From: Clostridia bacterium
Lineage (GTDB): Bacteria; Bacillota_A; Clostridia; Christensenellales; Aristaeellaceae
Length of the DNA: 47,801 nt
Direction: 5' to 3'
Assembly: GCA_017517815.1 (NCBI GenBank)
Contig: JAFWYA010000046.1
Coordinates: forward strand, 1 to 47,801
Position numbers and translations under genes: made by a program
Part shown: positions 40,916 to 47,801 of the stretch, piece by piece
Layout of the letters: the number at the start of each line of letters is the position of its first letter
How positions within the stretch are numbered: position 1 is the stretch's first letter
The notes under the pieces: model-generated
Seen by the model: the letters and a program-made list of their open reading frames with translations, nothing else
Databases searched by the model: none
Told to the model about the DNA's origin: nothing

Positions 40916-43075
40916 ATGCTTGCCGACCGCTTTATCCCCACTGAGCTCACCTCTCAGGAGGATTTTGAAAAAAACTTTTACCTTAACATTCCTGACCAGT
41001 TCAACTTTGCCTATGACATCGTGGACGAATATGCCCGCCTCACGCCCCGCAAGCGCGCGCTCATCTGGTGCGACCTCAAGGGCAATGAGCGCGTGTTCAC
41101 CTTCGGCGATATCAGCCGTTTGAGCAATCAGGCCGCCAATGTATTTGCCGCTCACGGTCTTAAAAAGGGCGACCCTGTCATTCTCATGCTCAAGCGCCGC
41201 TGGCAGTACTGGATCGCCGCCGTTGCCCTGCTGAAGCTGGGCTGCGTGTTGATTCCTGCAACGGCTCAGCTGCAGAAGAAGGACATCGTCTACCGCGTAC
41301 AGGCCGCCAGCGCCCGTGCCATCATCTGCGTGGAAGAGCCCGAAGTGCAGGAGCATGTACTGGCCTCCGCCCCCGAGTGCGACACGCTCAAGGCGCTGTT
41401 CACGCTGGGCAAAGCCGATGGTTTTATCAACTTTGACGCCGAAGTAGCCGCCGCCGACCCTCACTGGGAAAAGCCTGCTGATCTGCCTGCAAACGACGAC
41501 ATCATGCTGATGTACTTCACCTCCGGCACCACCGGCATGCCCAAGATGGCCGCCCATACCTGGACCTACCCCATCGCCCAGACCGTGACCGCGTTCTACT
41601 GGCACAACGTAGGCGATCAGGATATCCACATTGCCGTGGCTGACACCGGCTGGGCCAAGGCTGGCTGGGGCAAGCTGTACGGCCAGTGGATCTGCGGTGC
41701 GACACTGTTTGTGTATGATTTTGACCGTTTCATCGCCGCCGACCTGCTGGAGATGATCTCCAAGCATCATGTTACCAGCTTCTGCGCGCCGCCCACAGTG
41801 TACCGCTTCATGATCAAGGAAGATCTGGACAAGTACGACCTGAGCAGCCTGCGCTGGGCCAACACTGCCGGCGAACCCCTCAACCCCGAAGTGTACGAGC
41901 AGTTTCTCAAGCACACCGGCATCAAGATCCACGAAGGCTTCGGCCAGAGTGAAACCACGCCCCTGCTGATGACCACCAAGTGGATGGAGCCCAAGCAGGG
42001 TTCCACAGGCCGTCCTTCCCCTGCGTACGACATTGCGCTGGTGGATGAAAACGGCAACGATGTGGAAGACGGCGTGGAAGGCGAGATCGTCATCCGTCTG
42101 GACAAGGGCCGTCCCGCAGGTCTTATTCTGGGCTATTACCGCAACCAGGAGCAGACCGACGCCGTGTTCCGCGACGGCCTGTACCACACCGGCGATATGG
42201 CCTGGCGCGACATCGACGGCTATTTCAATTTCATCGGCCGCAGCGATGACGTGATCAAGTCCAGCGGGTACCGCATCGGTCCGTTTGAGGTGGAAAGCGC
42301 GCTGATGACGCACCCGGCTGTGCTGGAGTGCGCCGTGACTGCCGTGCCCCATCCCGACCGCGGGCAGGTGGTCAAGGCCACCGTGGTGCTTGCCAAAAAC
42401 CGCGGCTACGAGCCCAGCGATGCGCTGAAGAAAGAGTTGCAAAACCACGTCAAGAAGGTCACCGCGCCCTACAAATATCCCCGCATTCTGGAATTTGTGG
42501 ACGAGCTGCCCAAGACCTTCTCCGGCAAGATCCAGCGCAAGCTCATCCGCACCTCCGACGCGGATACCGGTGCCGACAACCTTGTGATGCGCAAAGCCGA
42601 GCTGACCGATGCGCAGGCCATCATCGAATGCCTGAATATCATCGGCGGCGAAAGCGACAATCTGATGTTTGGCGCAGACGGCTTTGCCCACCTCAGCGAG
42701 GAGCAGGAGCGCGAATACATCGCCTCCATGACGGGCAAGAGTGCGCTGCTTTTGGGCTTCATCGGCGGAGAAATCGCCGCCATCGCCTCGCTTGAAGGCA
42801 AAATGCGCGAGCGCGCCGCTCACCGCGCCAACCTGGCCATCACCGTGCGCCAGAAGTTCTGGCACCGTGGCATCGGCACGCAGATGATGAACAAGCTCAT
42901 CGAGCACGCCAAACAGGAAGGCATCAGCGTAATCGAAACGCATGTGCGTTCCGACAATGCCAGCGCCCAGTCGCTGTATGAAAAGCTGGGCTTCGAGCGC
43001 ATCGGCACCTACCGTCGTTTCTTCCGCATTGGAGAAACCGACTACGACGCCGATCTGCTCAACCTGTACCTGTAA
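40916..43075 (+). CDS. Acyl-CoA synthetase fused to GNAT acetyltransferase
   Basis: 719 residues with two enzymes in one chain. Residues 1 to about 555 are an AMP-forming acyl-CoA ligase of the medium-chain/acetyl type: P-loop YFTSGTTGMPKM (about 200), GFGQSETT, YHTGDMAWRDIDGY, and Lys538 in PKTFSGKIQRK, the residue that catalyses adenylation. Residues about 558-719 are a GNAT domain with the acetyl-CoA site NLAITVRQKFWHRGIGTQMM and the C-terminal YEKLGFERIG. The ligase activates a carboxylic acid as acyl-CoA. The GNAT part might acetylate the ligase Lys, or another amine. ATG follows GAAGGAG. Both domains look complete. Confidence 0.92.
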   Translation: MLADRFIPTELTSQEDFEKNFYLNIPDQFNFAYDIVDEYARLTPRKRALIWCDLKGNERVFTFGDISRLSNQAANVFAAHGLKKGDPVILMLKRRWQYWIAAVALLKLGCVLIPATAQLQKKDIVYRVQAASARAIICVEEPEVQEHVLASAPECDTLKALFTLGKADGFINFDAEVAAADPHWEKPADLPANDDIMLMYFTSGTTGMPKMAAHTWTYPIAQTVTAFYWHNVGDQDIHIAVADTGWAKAGWGKLYGQWICGATLFVYDFDRFIAADLLEMISKHHVTSFCAPPTVYRFMIKEDLDKYDLSSLRWANTAGEPLNPEVYEQFLKHTGIKIHEGFGQSETTPLLMTTKWMEPKQGSTGRPSPAYDIALVDENGNDVEDGVEGEIVIRLDKGRPAGLILGYYRNQEQTDAVFRDGLYHTGDMAWRDIDGYFNFIGRSDDVIKSSGYRIGPFEVESALMTHPAVLECAVTAVPHPDRGQVVKATVVLAKNRGYEPSDALKKELQNHVKKVTAPYKYPRILEFVDELPKTFSGKIQRKLIRTSDADTGADNLVMRKAELTDAQAIIECLNIIGGESDNLMFGADGFAHLSEEQEREYIASMTGKSALLLGFIGGEIAAIASLEGKMRERAAHRANLAITVRQKFWHRGIGTQMMNKLIEHAKQEGISVIETHVRSDNASAQSLYEKLGFERIGTYRRFFRIGETDYDADLLNLYL

Positions 43076-43079
43076 CGCC

Positions 43080-43108
43080 AAACGGCGGGGAATCATTCCC
43101 CGCCGTTT
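43080..43108. terminator. Terminator shared by convergent genes
   Basis: 11-bp GC-rich stem (43080-43090 with 43098-43108) with a 7-nt loop, then TATTTTAT on the plus strand. It overlaps the last codons and stop of the sigma-factor-like remnant on the minus strand. Confidence 0.9.
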
Positions 43109-43167
43109 ATTTTATCACGGATCATTTCGATGGCATGCTTTTCCACGCGGGATACATAGCACGGCAG
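43093..43167 (-). pseudogene. C-terminal end of a sporulation-type sigma factor
   Basis: A short frame on the minus strand reads CYVSRVEKHAIEMIRDKI and ends NGGE before TGA. This matches the end of sigma-70 region 4.2 in the SigK/SigE class, where GISRSYVSRIEKRAL is typical. Upstream of the Cys codon (43159-43161) the frame meets a TAG within 9 bp, and 20 bp further is the stop of the serine recombinase. The upstream part of the sigma gene is therefore missing or elsewhere, as if the recombinase-bearing element had entered the gene inside its HTH. Only about 22 residues support the call, so it remains a hypothesis. Confidence 0.55.
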
Positions 43168-43186
43168 CTACTGTAAACAATACCCG

Positions 43187-44764
43187 TTAAGAAATCGCCT
43201 CCAACTCACGGAAGCGGAATTTGATGATGATTTGCTTGTCTTCGGTCAGCTCAATACGCTCAATGAGGCTCACAAGCAGTTCCCTGCTGTTGCAGGCAGA
43301 ATCAAGATACTGCTGCACCAGTTCCCTTGCCCGATCTTCTGTGGAGATCGGGCTTTCCTTTTGTGCTTCCAGCTGCTTCAGCTTTTCTTCCAAGGCCGTG
43401 CGATCCATCTTCACCCACTTGTAGATGCGCTCGAAATCGCTGTCCGATAGCAGGCCGCTGAGCCGATCCATGTACATCTTATCCAGATGGACGGTCAGGT
43501 TATCGATCTTGCCCTGCAGGGATTGCATCTCCGCTTCCGTGCTGTCCGCTTTCTGCGCTTCCTCCACCGCCCGGGCGGCGATGGGCTGCAGCCTGTCAGG
43601 TCGAAGGAATGCCTGGCAAACCTCCTGCACCTTGGCGATGACCGCTTCCGTCACCGTCCGCTCCTTGATGGAGTGGCAGGTACACACCCCTGCCTTGGTG
43701 AACCGCTGGTAGGTGCGGCAGACGAAGAACAGCCTTTCCTCCCCGGCGGTGTTGGGGCGGTTCATCACCGCCATGGGGTAGCCGCACTCGTGGCAGTGGA
43801 TCAGCCCCTTCAGTAGAAAATCATAAGTGCGGCTGCGGGTATGCTTGCGGCTGTTCACCAGCAGCTGCACCTTGCGGAAGGTCTCCTCGTCGATCAGCGG
43901 CTCGTGGGTGTTCTTCACCACCACCCAGCTTTCCGGCGGCTGGGCATGGCACTTCTTGGACTTGTAGCTGATCTTCACCGTGCGCCCCTGCACCATGTGG
44001 CCGATGTAGGTTTCGTTCTTCAGCATTTCGGTGATCCGCTCCGCCGACCATTGGCCGGAGTAGGCTCCCTTGGCACTGAGCGTCAGTCCGGCATAGGTGG
44101 CAGGTGTGGGGATGTGCTCCTCGTTCAGCCGAACGGCAATCTTCCTACAGCTGACACCCTCCAGCGCCATGGCGAAGATCCGCCGCACCACGGGAGCTAC
44201 TTCTTCATCGATGACGATCTTATTTTTCTCGGTAGGGTGCATCTTGTAGCCGTACATGGGCTTGCCGCCGATGAACTGTCCCTTGCGCTGCTTGTCACGC
44301 TTGACGGACTTGATCTTCTTGGAGATATCCTTGGCGTACATATCGTTCATGATGGCACGGAAGGGCGTGATGTCGTTGGCGGTGGACTCCACGCCGGTGT
44401 CGATGCCGTCCAGCAGGGAAATGTACCGCACCCGCTTCTCAGGGAAGTACCTCTCCATGTAGTGACCGGTCATGATGTAGTCGCGCCCCAGACGGGACAG
44501 GTCTTTGGTGATGACCATGTTGACCTTCTTGGCTTCAATGTCGGCGATCATTCTTTGGAAAGCCGGGCGGTCGAAGTTGGTGCCGCTGAAGCCGTCGTCG
44601 ATGTAGGTATCATACACGGACAGCCGGTGCTGCTGCACGAATTCGTTCAGCAGAGATTGCTGGTTGGTGACACTCTGGGATGGGCCTTCGGTTTCATCCT
44701 CCTTTGAAAGTCGTATGTACAGGGCGACGCGGTAATCCATGGGGTTGCTTATTTCAACGTACAT
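43187..44764 (-). CDS. Large serine recombinase
   Basis: 525 residues. The N-terminal resolvase domain has the start YRVALYIRLSKED with the catalytic Ser expected just after YIR (RLS), then DDGFSGTNFDRPAF and ITKDLSRLGRDYI. Next are the recombinase domain and a zinc-ribbon domain with Cys pairs (CHECGYP and later C-x-C near CTCHS), then a long coiled coil (about 415-490). This is the TnpX/SpoIVCA type that excises or inserts elements without host factors. ATG 44764 follows GAGGAGG at 5 nt; upstream in-frame ATG 44791 has no site. The stop lies 20 bp from the sigma-like remnant. Confidence 0.95.
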   Translation of the reverse strand: MYVEISNPMDYRVALYIRLSKEDETEGPSQSVTNQQSLLNEFVQQHRLSVYDTYIDDGFSGTNFDRPAFQRMIADIEAKKVNMVITKDLSRLGRDYIMTGHYMERYFPEKRVRYISLLDGIDTGVESTANDITPFRAIMNDMYAKDISKKIKSVKRDKQRKGQFIGGKPMYGYKMHPTEKNKIVIDEEVAPVVRRIFAMALEGVSCRKIAVRLNEEHIPTPATYAGLTLSAKGAYSGQWSAERITEMLKNETYIGHMVQGRTVKISYKSKKCHAQPPESWVVVKNTHEPLIDEETFRKVQLLVNSRKHTRSRTYDFLLKGLIHCHECGYPMAVMNRPNTAGEERLFFVCRTYQRFTKAGVCTCHSIKERTVTEAVIAKVQEVCQAFLRPDRLQPIAARAVEEAQKADSTEAEMQSLQGKIDNLTVHLDKMYMDRLSGLLSDSDFERIYKWVKMDRTALEEKLKQLEAQKESPISTEDRARELVQQYLDSACNSRELLVSLIERIELTEDKQIIIKFRFRELEAIS

Positions 44765-44791
44765 CTTCTCCTCCTCGAAATAAGCGACCAT

Positions 44792-44938
44792 TCATCGCTC
44801 CCATGATACTGCAGGTTTTCCCGCCTGTGCAAGGATGCGGCTCAGATACAGCCGAAAAGATTCCTCCACCAGATGGGAGAGGCTCTTTTCGGCTTTTGTA
44901 TATTCGCAGCGCACCACCGGCGCTTCGCTTTTTTTCAC
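44792..44938 (-). CDS. Small protein preceding the recombinase
   Basis: 48 codons from GTG 44938, 8 nt after AAGGAGG. The product starts MKKSEAPVVRCEYTKAEKSL and continues with an amphipathic helix SHLVEESFRLYLSRILAQAG. It ends directly before the recombinase reading frame, which supports coexpression. Small conserved frames of this kind often precede recombinases in clostridial elements; a directionality or accessory role is possible but untested. Confidence 0.65.
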   Translation of the reverse strand: MKKSEAPVVRCEYTKAEKSLSHLVEESFRLYLSRILAQAGKPAVSWER

Positions 44939-45022
44939 ACATCCCACCTCCTTTGTTGAACGTATGTCTGGTTGATTGTTTTTTTGCTTGTCCACAGTGA
45001 TTCCGTCTGCCCGACACAAAAA

Positions 45023-45050
45023 CAGAGCCGATGCCATCGCATCGACTCTG
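45023..45050 (-). terminator. Terminator of the SGNH esterase gene
   Basis: Stem of 11 bp with one mismatch (45023-45033 with 45040-45050), then TTTTTG on the minus strand. Confidence 0.85.
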
Positions 45051-45077
45051 CGCTTATTCAGAATGAATCTACGCTAC

Positions 45078-46028
45078 TTAGAAGCCCACTTTCCGGATGA
45101 ACTCCACCAGATTCCTGCCGTACAGCTCCATGCCCAGGCAGTTGGGGTGCAGCTTATCCAGGAAATACTCCGGCAGGTGCGGCACCAGCGTGAAGCCGTC
45201 CACCACCGTCACGTTGGGGTACTGGCCGGCGATCTTCTTCACATTGTCGCAGAAGCGTTCCAGCACGGCTTCCTGGCCGGGGCAGTCGCCGCGCCACAGG
45301 GGGCTGACGCACAGCACCGGCGTGTCACCGTACACCTGTTTCAGGCACTCGTAGTATTCCTCCACCGCGTCCATGGTTTCGCTGCCAAATTGGTTGGTAC
45401 CCATGGAAATGATGATCTTGTCCGGCTGGTAACCTTCCATAGGCACCATGGTGTTCTTGTCGTACACATAGCCGCCGATGCCCTGGTTGAGGATATCGTA
45501 ATTCAGGATGCGGTTGGCCACGCTCACATAGGTGTGGGAGGAGCGCAGAGGGCCATAACCCTGGGTAATGGAATCGCCGATCCACAGCACCTTTTCGCCC
45601 TTCTGTGCCGGAGTGAAATCAACGTTGATCTCGAAATCCTTCACCAGCAGAGTGGCGTCGGAGGGCAGGTAGATCACCACCTGCTTTTCCCCTTCGGGCA
45701 GATCAAAGGAAAGGGTGCCTTCCTGTCTCATGTCCTTCACGTACTTGATTTCGGTAGCCAACCCGTCCACATACAGTTCCACCGTGTCCTCGGAACACTT
45801 CCAGTTGAACCTGTACGCAAAGGAGATCTTCGTGGCGGTGGTGGTCATTTCAAAGGTCTTGCAGTTGGAGGCATCGCACCGCTCGTACCAGAAGATAAAG
45901 GGCGAATTGCGGAAATAGTCCATCTGGCTGTCAGTGTACTGGAACGCCTGCAGATAGCCATCCTCGGTTTCCTTGAAGTGCAGCGCACCGAAATAGATGG
46001 ATTTCAGCTGTTCGTTGGTCAAAAACAT
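45078..46028 (-). CDS. SGNH/GDSL esterase with N-terminal jelly-roll
   Basis: About 316 residues from ATG 46028. The N-terminal ~135 residues look like a beta-sandwich; the C-terminal SGNH domain has all four blocks: WIGDSITQG (Ser153), NQGIGG, MGTNQFG, and DKLHPN with the catalytic Asp-His. The layout resembles CE2-type carbohydrate esterases, which deacetylate sugars; substrate is unknown. Two starts have good sites: ATG 46028 (GGGGGA, 7 nt) and ATG 46049 (AGGAG, 6-7 nt), the latter adding seven residues. No signal peptide. Diverges from an ABC importer operon, with its own promoter. Confidence 0.88.
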   Translation of the reverse strand: MFLTNEQLKSIYFGALHFKETEDGYLQAFQYTDSQMDYFRNSPFIFWYERCDASNCKTFEMTTTATKISFAYRFNWKCSEDTVELYVDGLATEIKYVKDMRQEGTLSFDLPEGEKQVVIYLPSDATLLVKDFEINVDFTPAQKGEKVLWIGDSITQGYGPLRSSHTYVSVANRILNYDILNQGIGGYVYDKNTMVPMEGYQPDKIIISMGTNQFGSETMDAVEEYYECLKQVYGDTPVLCVSPLWRGDCPGQEAVLERFCDNVKKIAGQYPNVTVVDGFTLVPHLPEYFLDKLHPNCLGMELYGRNLVEFIRKVGF

Positions 46029-46083
46029 CTGGAAGTCCCCCTTGCACATAGCTTTCTCCTGTTTGAACGAATTGGTTGGGAAT

Positions 46084-46112
46084 ACTATACAGTACCGTAA
46101 TGGACAATGCAA
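46084..46112 (-). promoter_or_regulatory. Promoter of the SGNH esterase gene
   Basis: TTGCAT (46107-46112), 17-bp spacer, TATAGT (46084-46089) on the minus strand. Confidence 0.65.
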
Positions 46113-46160
46113 CCTGGATATCACCCGAGGTCAAGTTTTCATTTGTATTACATACCTGCC

Positions 46161-46189
46161 TTTACACCGTGCAACAATTATGCTATAAT
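46161..46189 (+). promoter_or_regulatory. Promoter of the last ABC operon
   Basis: TTTACA (46161-46166), 17-bp spacer, TATAAT (46184-46189), followed by the ribosome site about 35 bp later. Confidence 0.8.
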
Positions 46190-46241
46190 GCAAGCATCAA
46201 AGGGCGCTGCCCGCAGACAATTTCAAAGGAGGACTTACCCC

Positions 46242-47441
46242 ATGAAGAAGCTTGTGGCTCTTGTTTTGGCGATCATGATGGTGCTGAGCCTTTGCACCTT
46301 CGCGTCCGCTGAAGACTACTCCGGCTACACCATCCGCATTTATTCCAACTCCAACTCCACCGAGCGTGCCAACTGGCTCGTGAACGAAGCCAAGAAGGCC
46401 GGCTTTACCATCTCCATGGACGATAACGCTGTTATCTCCGGCGATACCGCTGCCATCCAGGCCGCCAACGAGAACAAGGACGGCGACATCATCTTCGGTC
46501 TGAACGAAGTGCGCTGGTCCCAGCTGGTGAACGGCACCTACGAGAACCTCAAGATTATGGACTGGACTCCCTCCTGGGCTGACCAGGTTGGCCAGTACAA
46601 GTACGACGGCAAGGCCTACGGCCTGGTCATCCAGAACATCCTGATGCTCTACCGTAACGACGATCTGGGCACCAAGGGCGAGAAGGTCTCCTTCGAGCAC
46701 TGGGCCGACATCGTGAACTGCGGCTACACCTGGTACCGTCAGGGCAAGGTGGGCGGCACCACCAACGGCAACATCAACAACTCCATGCTCTACGCTTTCA
46801 CCGATCCCACCAGCCCCGCTGGCGGCATCAGCGTTGAGGGCTGGAAGACCCTGTGGCAGTATTGCCAGAACGGCGTCTTCACCGGCGACAGCTACGGCTT
46901 CGATCCCCTGAACCGTGGCGAGGTGCAGGTTTCCACCTTCTACTCCTCCTCCCTGTACGGCAAGGTGGACGACGCCGCCTCCGGCAGCGAGCATCCCCTG
47001 ATTGGCGCTCTGGAGCCCGAAAACTGGGCCCTGGTTGAGATCGCCGACGGCACCTACTACATCGCCGAATACCTGGGCGTGCTGGACCGCGCTGGCCGTA
47101 CCGAGGAAGAAACCGCTGCCGTGAAGGCCTTTGCCGAGTGGTTCGGCTCTGCCGAAGTGCAGGCTGCCTGGGCTGACGAGTTCGACTCCTTCCCCTGCAA
47201 CCAGGGCGCTGTGGCCGAGATCTATGGCGAGGACATCCCCGAAATCTACACCATCAAGAACTTCGCCCTGAACAAGGTGGAAGGCACCGACATGACCTAT
47301 GCCGAGTATGTGGGCGCTCACTCCTCCGAGTGGACCAACATCATGACCAACCTGGGCTTCTACTGGGCCGACAACTCTGCCGCCCCCGCCGAACCCGATT
47401 GGGACAACCTGGACTGGGCTACCCTGACCCAGGCGAAGTAA
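46242..47441 (+). CDS. ABC transporter substrate-binding protein (ferric/polyamine class)
   Basis: 399 residues. Sec signal MKKLVALVLAIMMVLSL then FASA before EDY, without a lipobox (the Cys is preceded by Leu at -1). The mature part starts YTIRIYSNSNSTERANWLV and resembles binding proteins of the FbpA/AfuA group, with WSQLVNGTYENLKIMDW and a domain swap near GLVIQNILMLYRND. The next gene is a PotA/FbpC-like ATPase, which supports uptake of ferric iron, a polyamine or a phosphonate. ATG follows AAAGGAGG at 9 nt. Codon choice is strongly C-ending, as in highly expressed genes. Confidence 0.9.
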   Translation: MKKLVALVLAIMMVLSLCTFASAEDYSGYTIRIYSNSNSTERANWLVNEAKKAGFTISMDDNAVISGDTAAIQAANENKDGDIIFGLNEVRWSQLVNGTYENLKIMDWTPSWADQVGQYKYDGKAYGLVIQNILMLYRNDDLGTKGEKVSFEHWADIVNCGYTWYRQGKVGGTTNGNINNSMLYAFTDPTSPAGGISVEGWKTLWQYCQNGVFTGDSYGFDPLNRGEVQVSTFYSSSLYGKVDDAASGSEHPLIGALEPENWALVEIADGTYYIAEYLGVLDRAGRTEEETAAVKAFAEWFGSAEVQAAWADEFDSFPCNQGAVAEIYGEDIPEIYTIKNFALNKVEGTDMTYAEYVGAHSSEWTNIMTNLGFYWADNSAAPAEPDWDNLDWATLTQAK

Positions 47442-47457
47442 TCACCCTAACCCCAGC

Positions 47458-47487
47458 GCGGCGGGCCTGAGCAAGTCGGCCCGCCGC
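47458..47487 (+). terminator. Intercistronic hairpin after binding-protein gene
   Basis: Perfect 10-bp GC-rich stem (47458-47467 with 47478-47487) followed by TTTT, 16 bp past the binding-protein stop and before the ATPase start. Partial terminator or 3' end stabiliser. Confidence 0.85.
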
Positions 47488-47527
47488 TTTTAAAATCCCA
47501 CAACCTTCCCGGGAGGTCGCTCCAGTT

Positions 47528-47801
47528 ATGATCGAACTAAAGAACATCGTCGTCAAATTTGATGATTTCGAGGCCCTGCACAACATCAACGTAGATGTGA
47601 AGGAAGGGGAGTTTTTCACCTTCCTGGGCCCCTCCGGCTGCGGCAAGACCACCACGCTGCGCACCATCACCGGATTTATCGAGCCAGTAAGCGGCTCGGT
47701 AAACGTGGACGGCAAGGACATCACCAATGTGCCAATTGAAAACCGCAACATTGGCATCGTGTTCCAAAGCTATGCCCTGTTCCCCACCATGACCGTGTAT
47801 G
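47528..47801 (+). CDS. ABC transporter ATPase, N-terminal part
   Basis: First 91 codons before the right edge. Walker A is GPSGCGKTTTLR; the Q-loop is IVFQSYALFP. This is the PotA/FbpC/UgpC-type ATPase of the binding-protein operon, with a C-terminal TOBE domain expected beyond the window. ATG 47528 follows GGGAGG at 11 nt. Together with the preceding gene it forms an ATP-driven importer; the permease gene should follow outside the window. Confidence 0.93.
   Translation, partial: MIELKNIVVKFDDFEALHNINVDVKEGEFFTFLGPSGCGKTTTLRTITGFIEPVSGSVNVDGKDITNVPIENRNIGIVFQSYALFPTMTVY

Noticed and set aside
40898..43096. 732-codon frame opposite the acyl-CoA synthetase
   Set aside because: Antisense shadow; the plus strand carries all ligase and GNAT motifs.
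43080..43108. Inverted repeat as attachment site of the recombinase
   Set aside because: It has the form of a terminator with a T-rich tail and is explained by the convergent genes; the junction lies further in, near 43161-43186.

Overview
The window looks like chromosome from an anaerobic, gut-type member of the Clostridia (Bacillota). The grounds are strong AGGAGG ribosome-binding sites with many TTG/GTG starts, sigma-A promoters with 17-bp spacers, secretion signals of the MKK-hydrophobic-ALA type, several glycoside hydrolase and sugar ABC loci, and a fragment resembling the end of a sporulation sigma factor. Most of the sequence is moderately GC-rich. Two stretches are visibly AT-richer and look acquired: about 11.6-12.9 kb and 36.7-40.1 kb. 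No rRNA, tRNA or CRISPR array was seen.

Layout. (1) 1-2181, minus strand: the end of an integrative/conjugative or plasmid-like backbone, with parA, parB and the start of a replication-initiator-type gene. (2) 2.4-11.5 kb: galactoside use. A GH36 alpha-galactosidase faces a MarR-family regulator, followed by an ABC sugar transporter (binding protein and two permeases) and a large GH2 beta-galactosidase, each with its own promoter. (3) 11.5-12.9 kb: AT-rich scar with a truncated helicase-like ATPase abutting a small secreted peptide. (4) 12.9-20.8 kb: a molybdenum island. A three-subunit xanthine-dehydrogenase-type hydroxylase diverges from a Fec-type transporter, a ModE-like DNA-binding protein and an NTPase-MocA fusion. 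A ModE-like operator lies between the two operons. (5) 20.8-23.1 kb: an ABC-F ATPase and a YjbR-family protein. (6) 23.1-32.5 kb: a second sugar locus with a GH3 glycosidase, an esterase, two permeases, a binding protein, and a YesM/YesN-type two-component system that probably controls it. (7) 32.5-36.6 kb: an AEC carrier, phosphatidylserine decarboxylase, phosphatidylserine synthase and a MATE transporter. (8) 36.7-40.1 kb: a 1096-residue surface protein joining leucine-rich repeats, a lipase-like domain, RTX-like repeats and a C-terminal anchor. (9) 40.3-43.1 kb: an XRE-cupin regulator and an acyl-CoA synthetase fused to an acetyltransferase. (10) 43.1-45.0 kb: a large serine recombinase with a 48-codon leader gene, placed directly against the C-terminal end of what reads as a sigma factor gene, in the manner of a skin element. 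(11) 45.1 kb to the end: an SGNH esterase diverging from another ABC importer (binding protein, then the start of its ATPase).

The most interesting items are the recombinase/sigma-factor junction, the multidomain LRR-lipase-RTX surface protein, the acyl-CoA synthetase-GNAT fusion, the ModE-like site with the NTPase-MocA fusion, a 31-bp perfect palindrome inside parB, and hairpins placed directly after each carbohydrate-type binding-protein gene. All functions are assigned by reading motifs and context; no database search was run.
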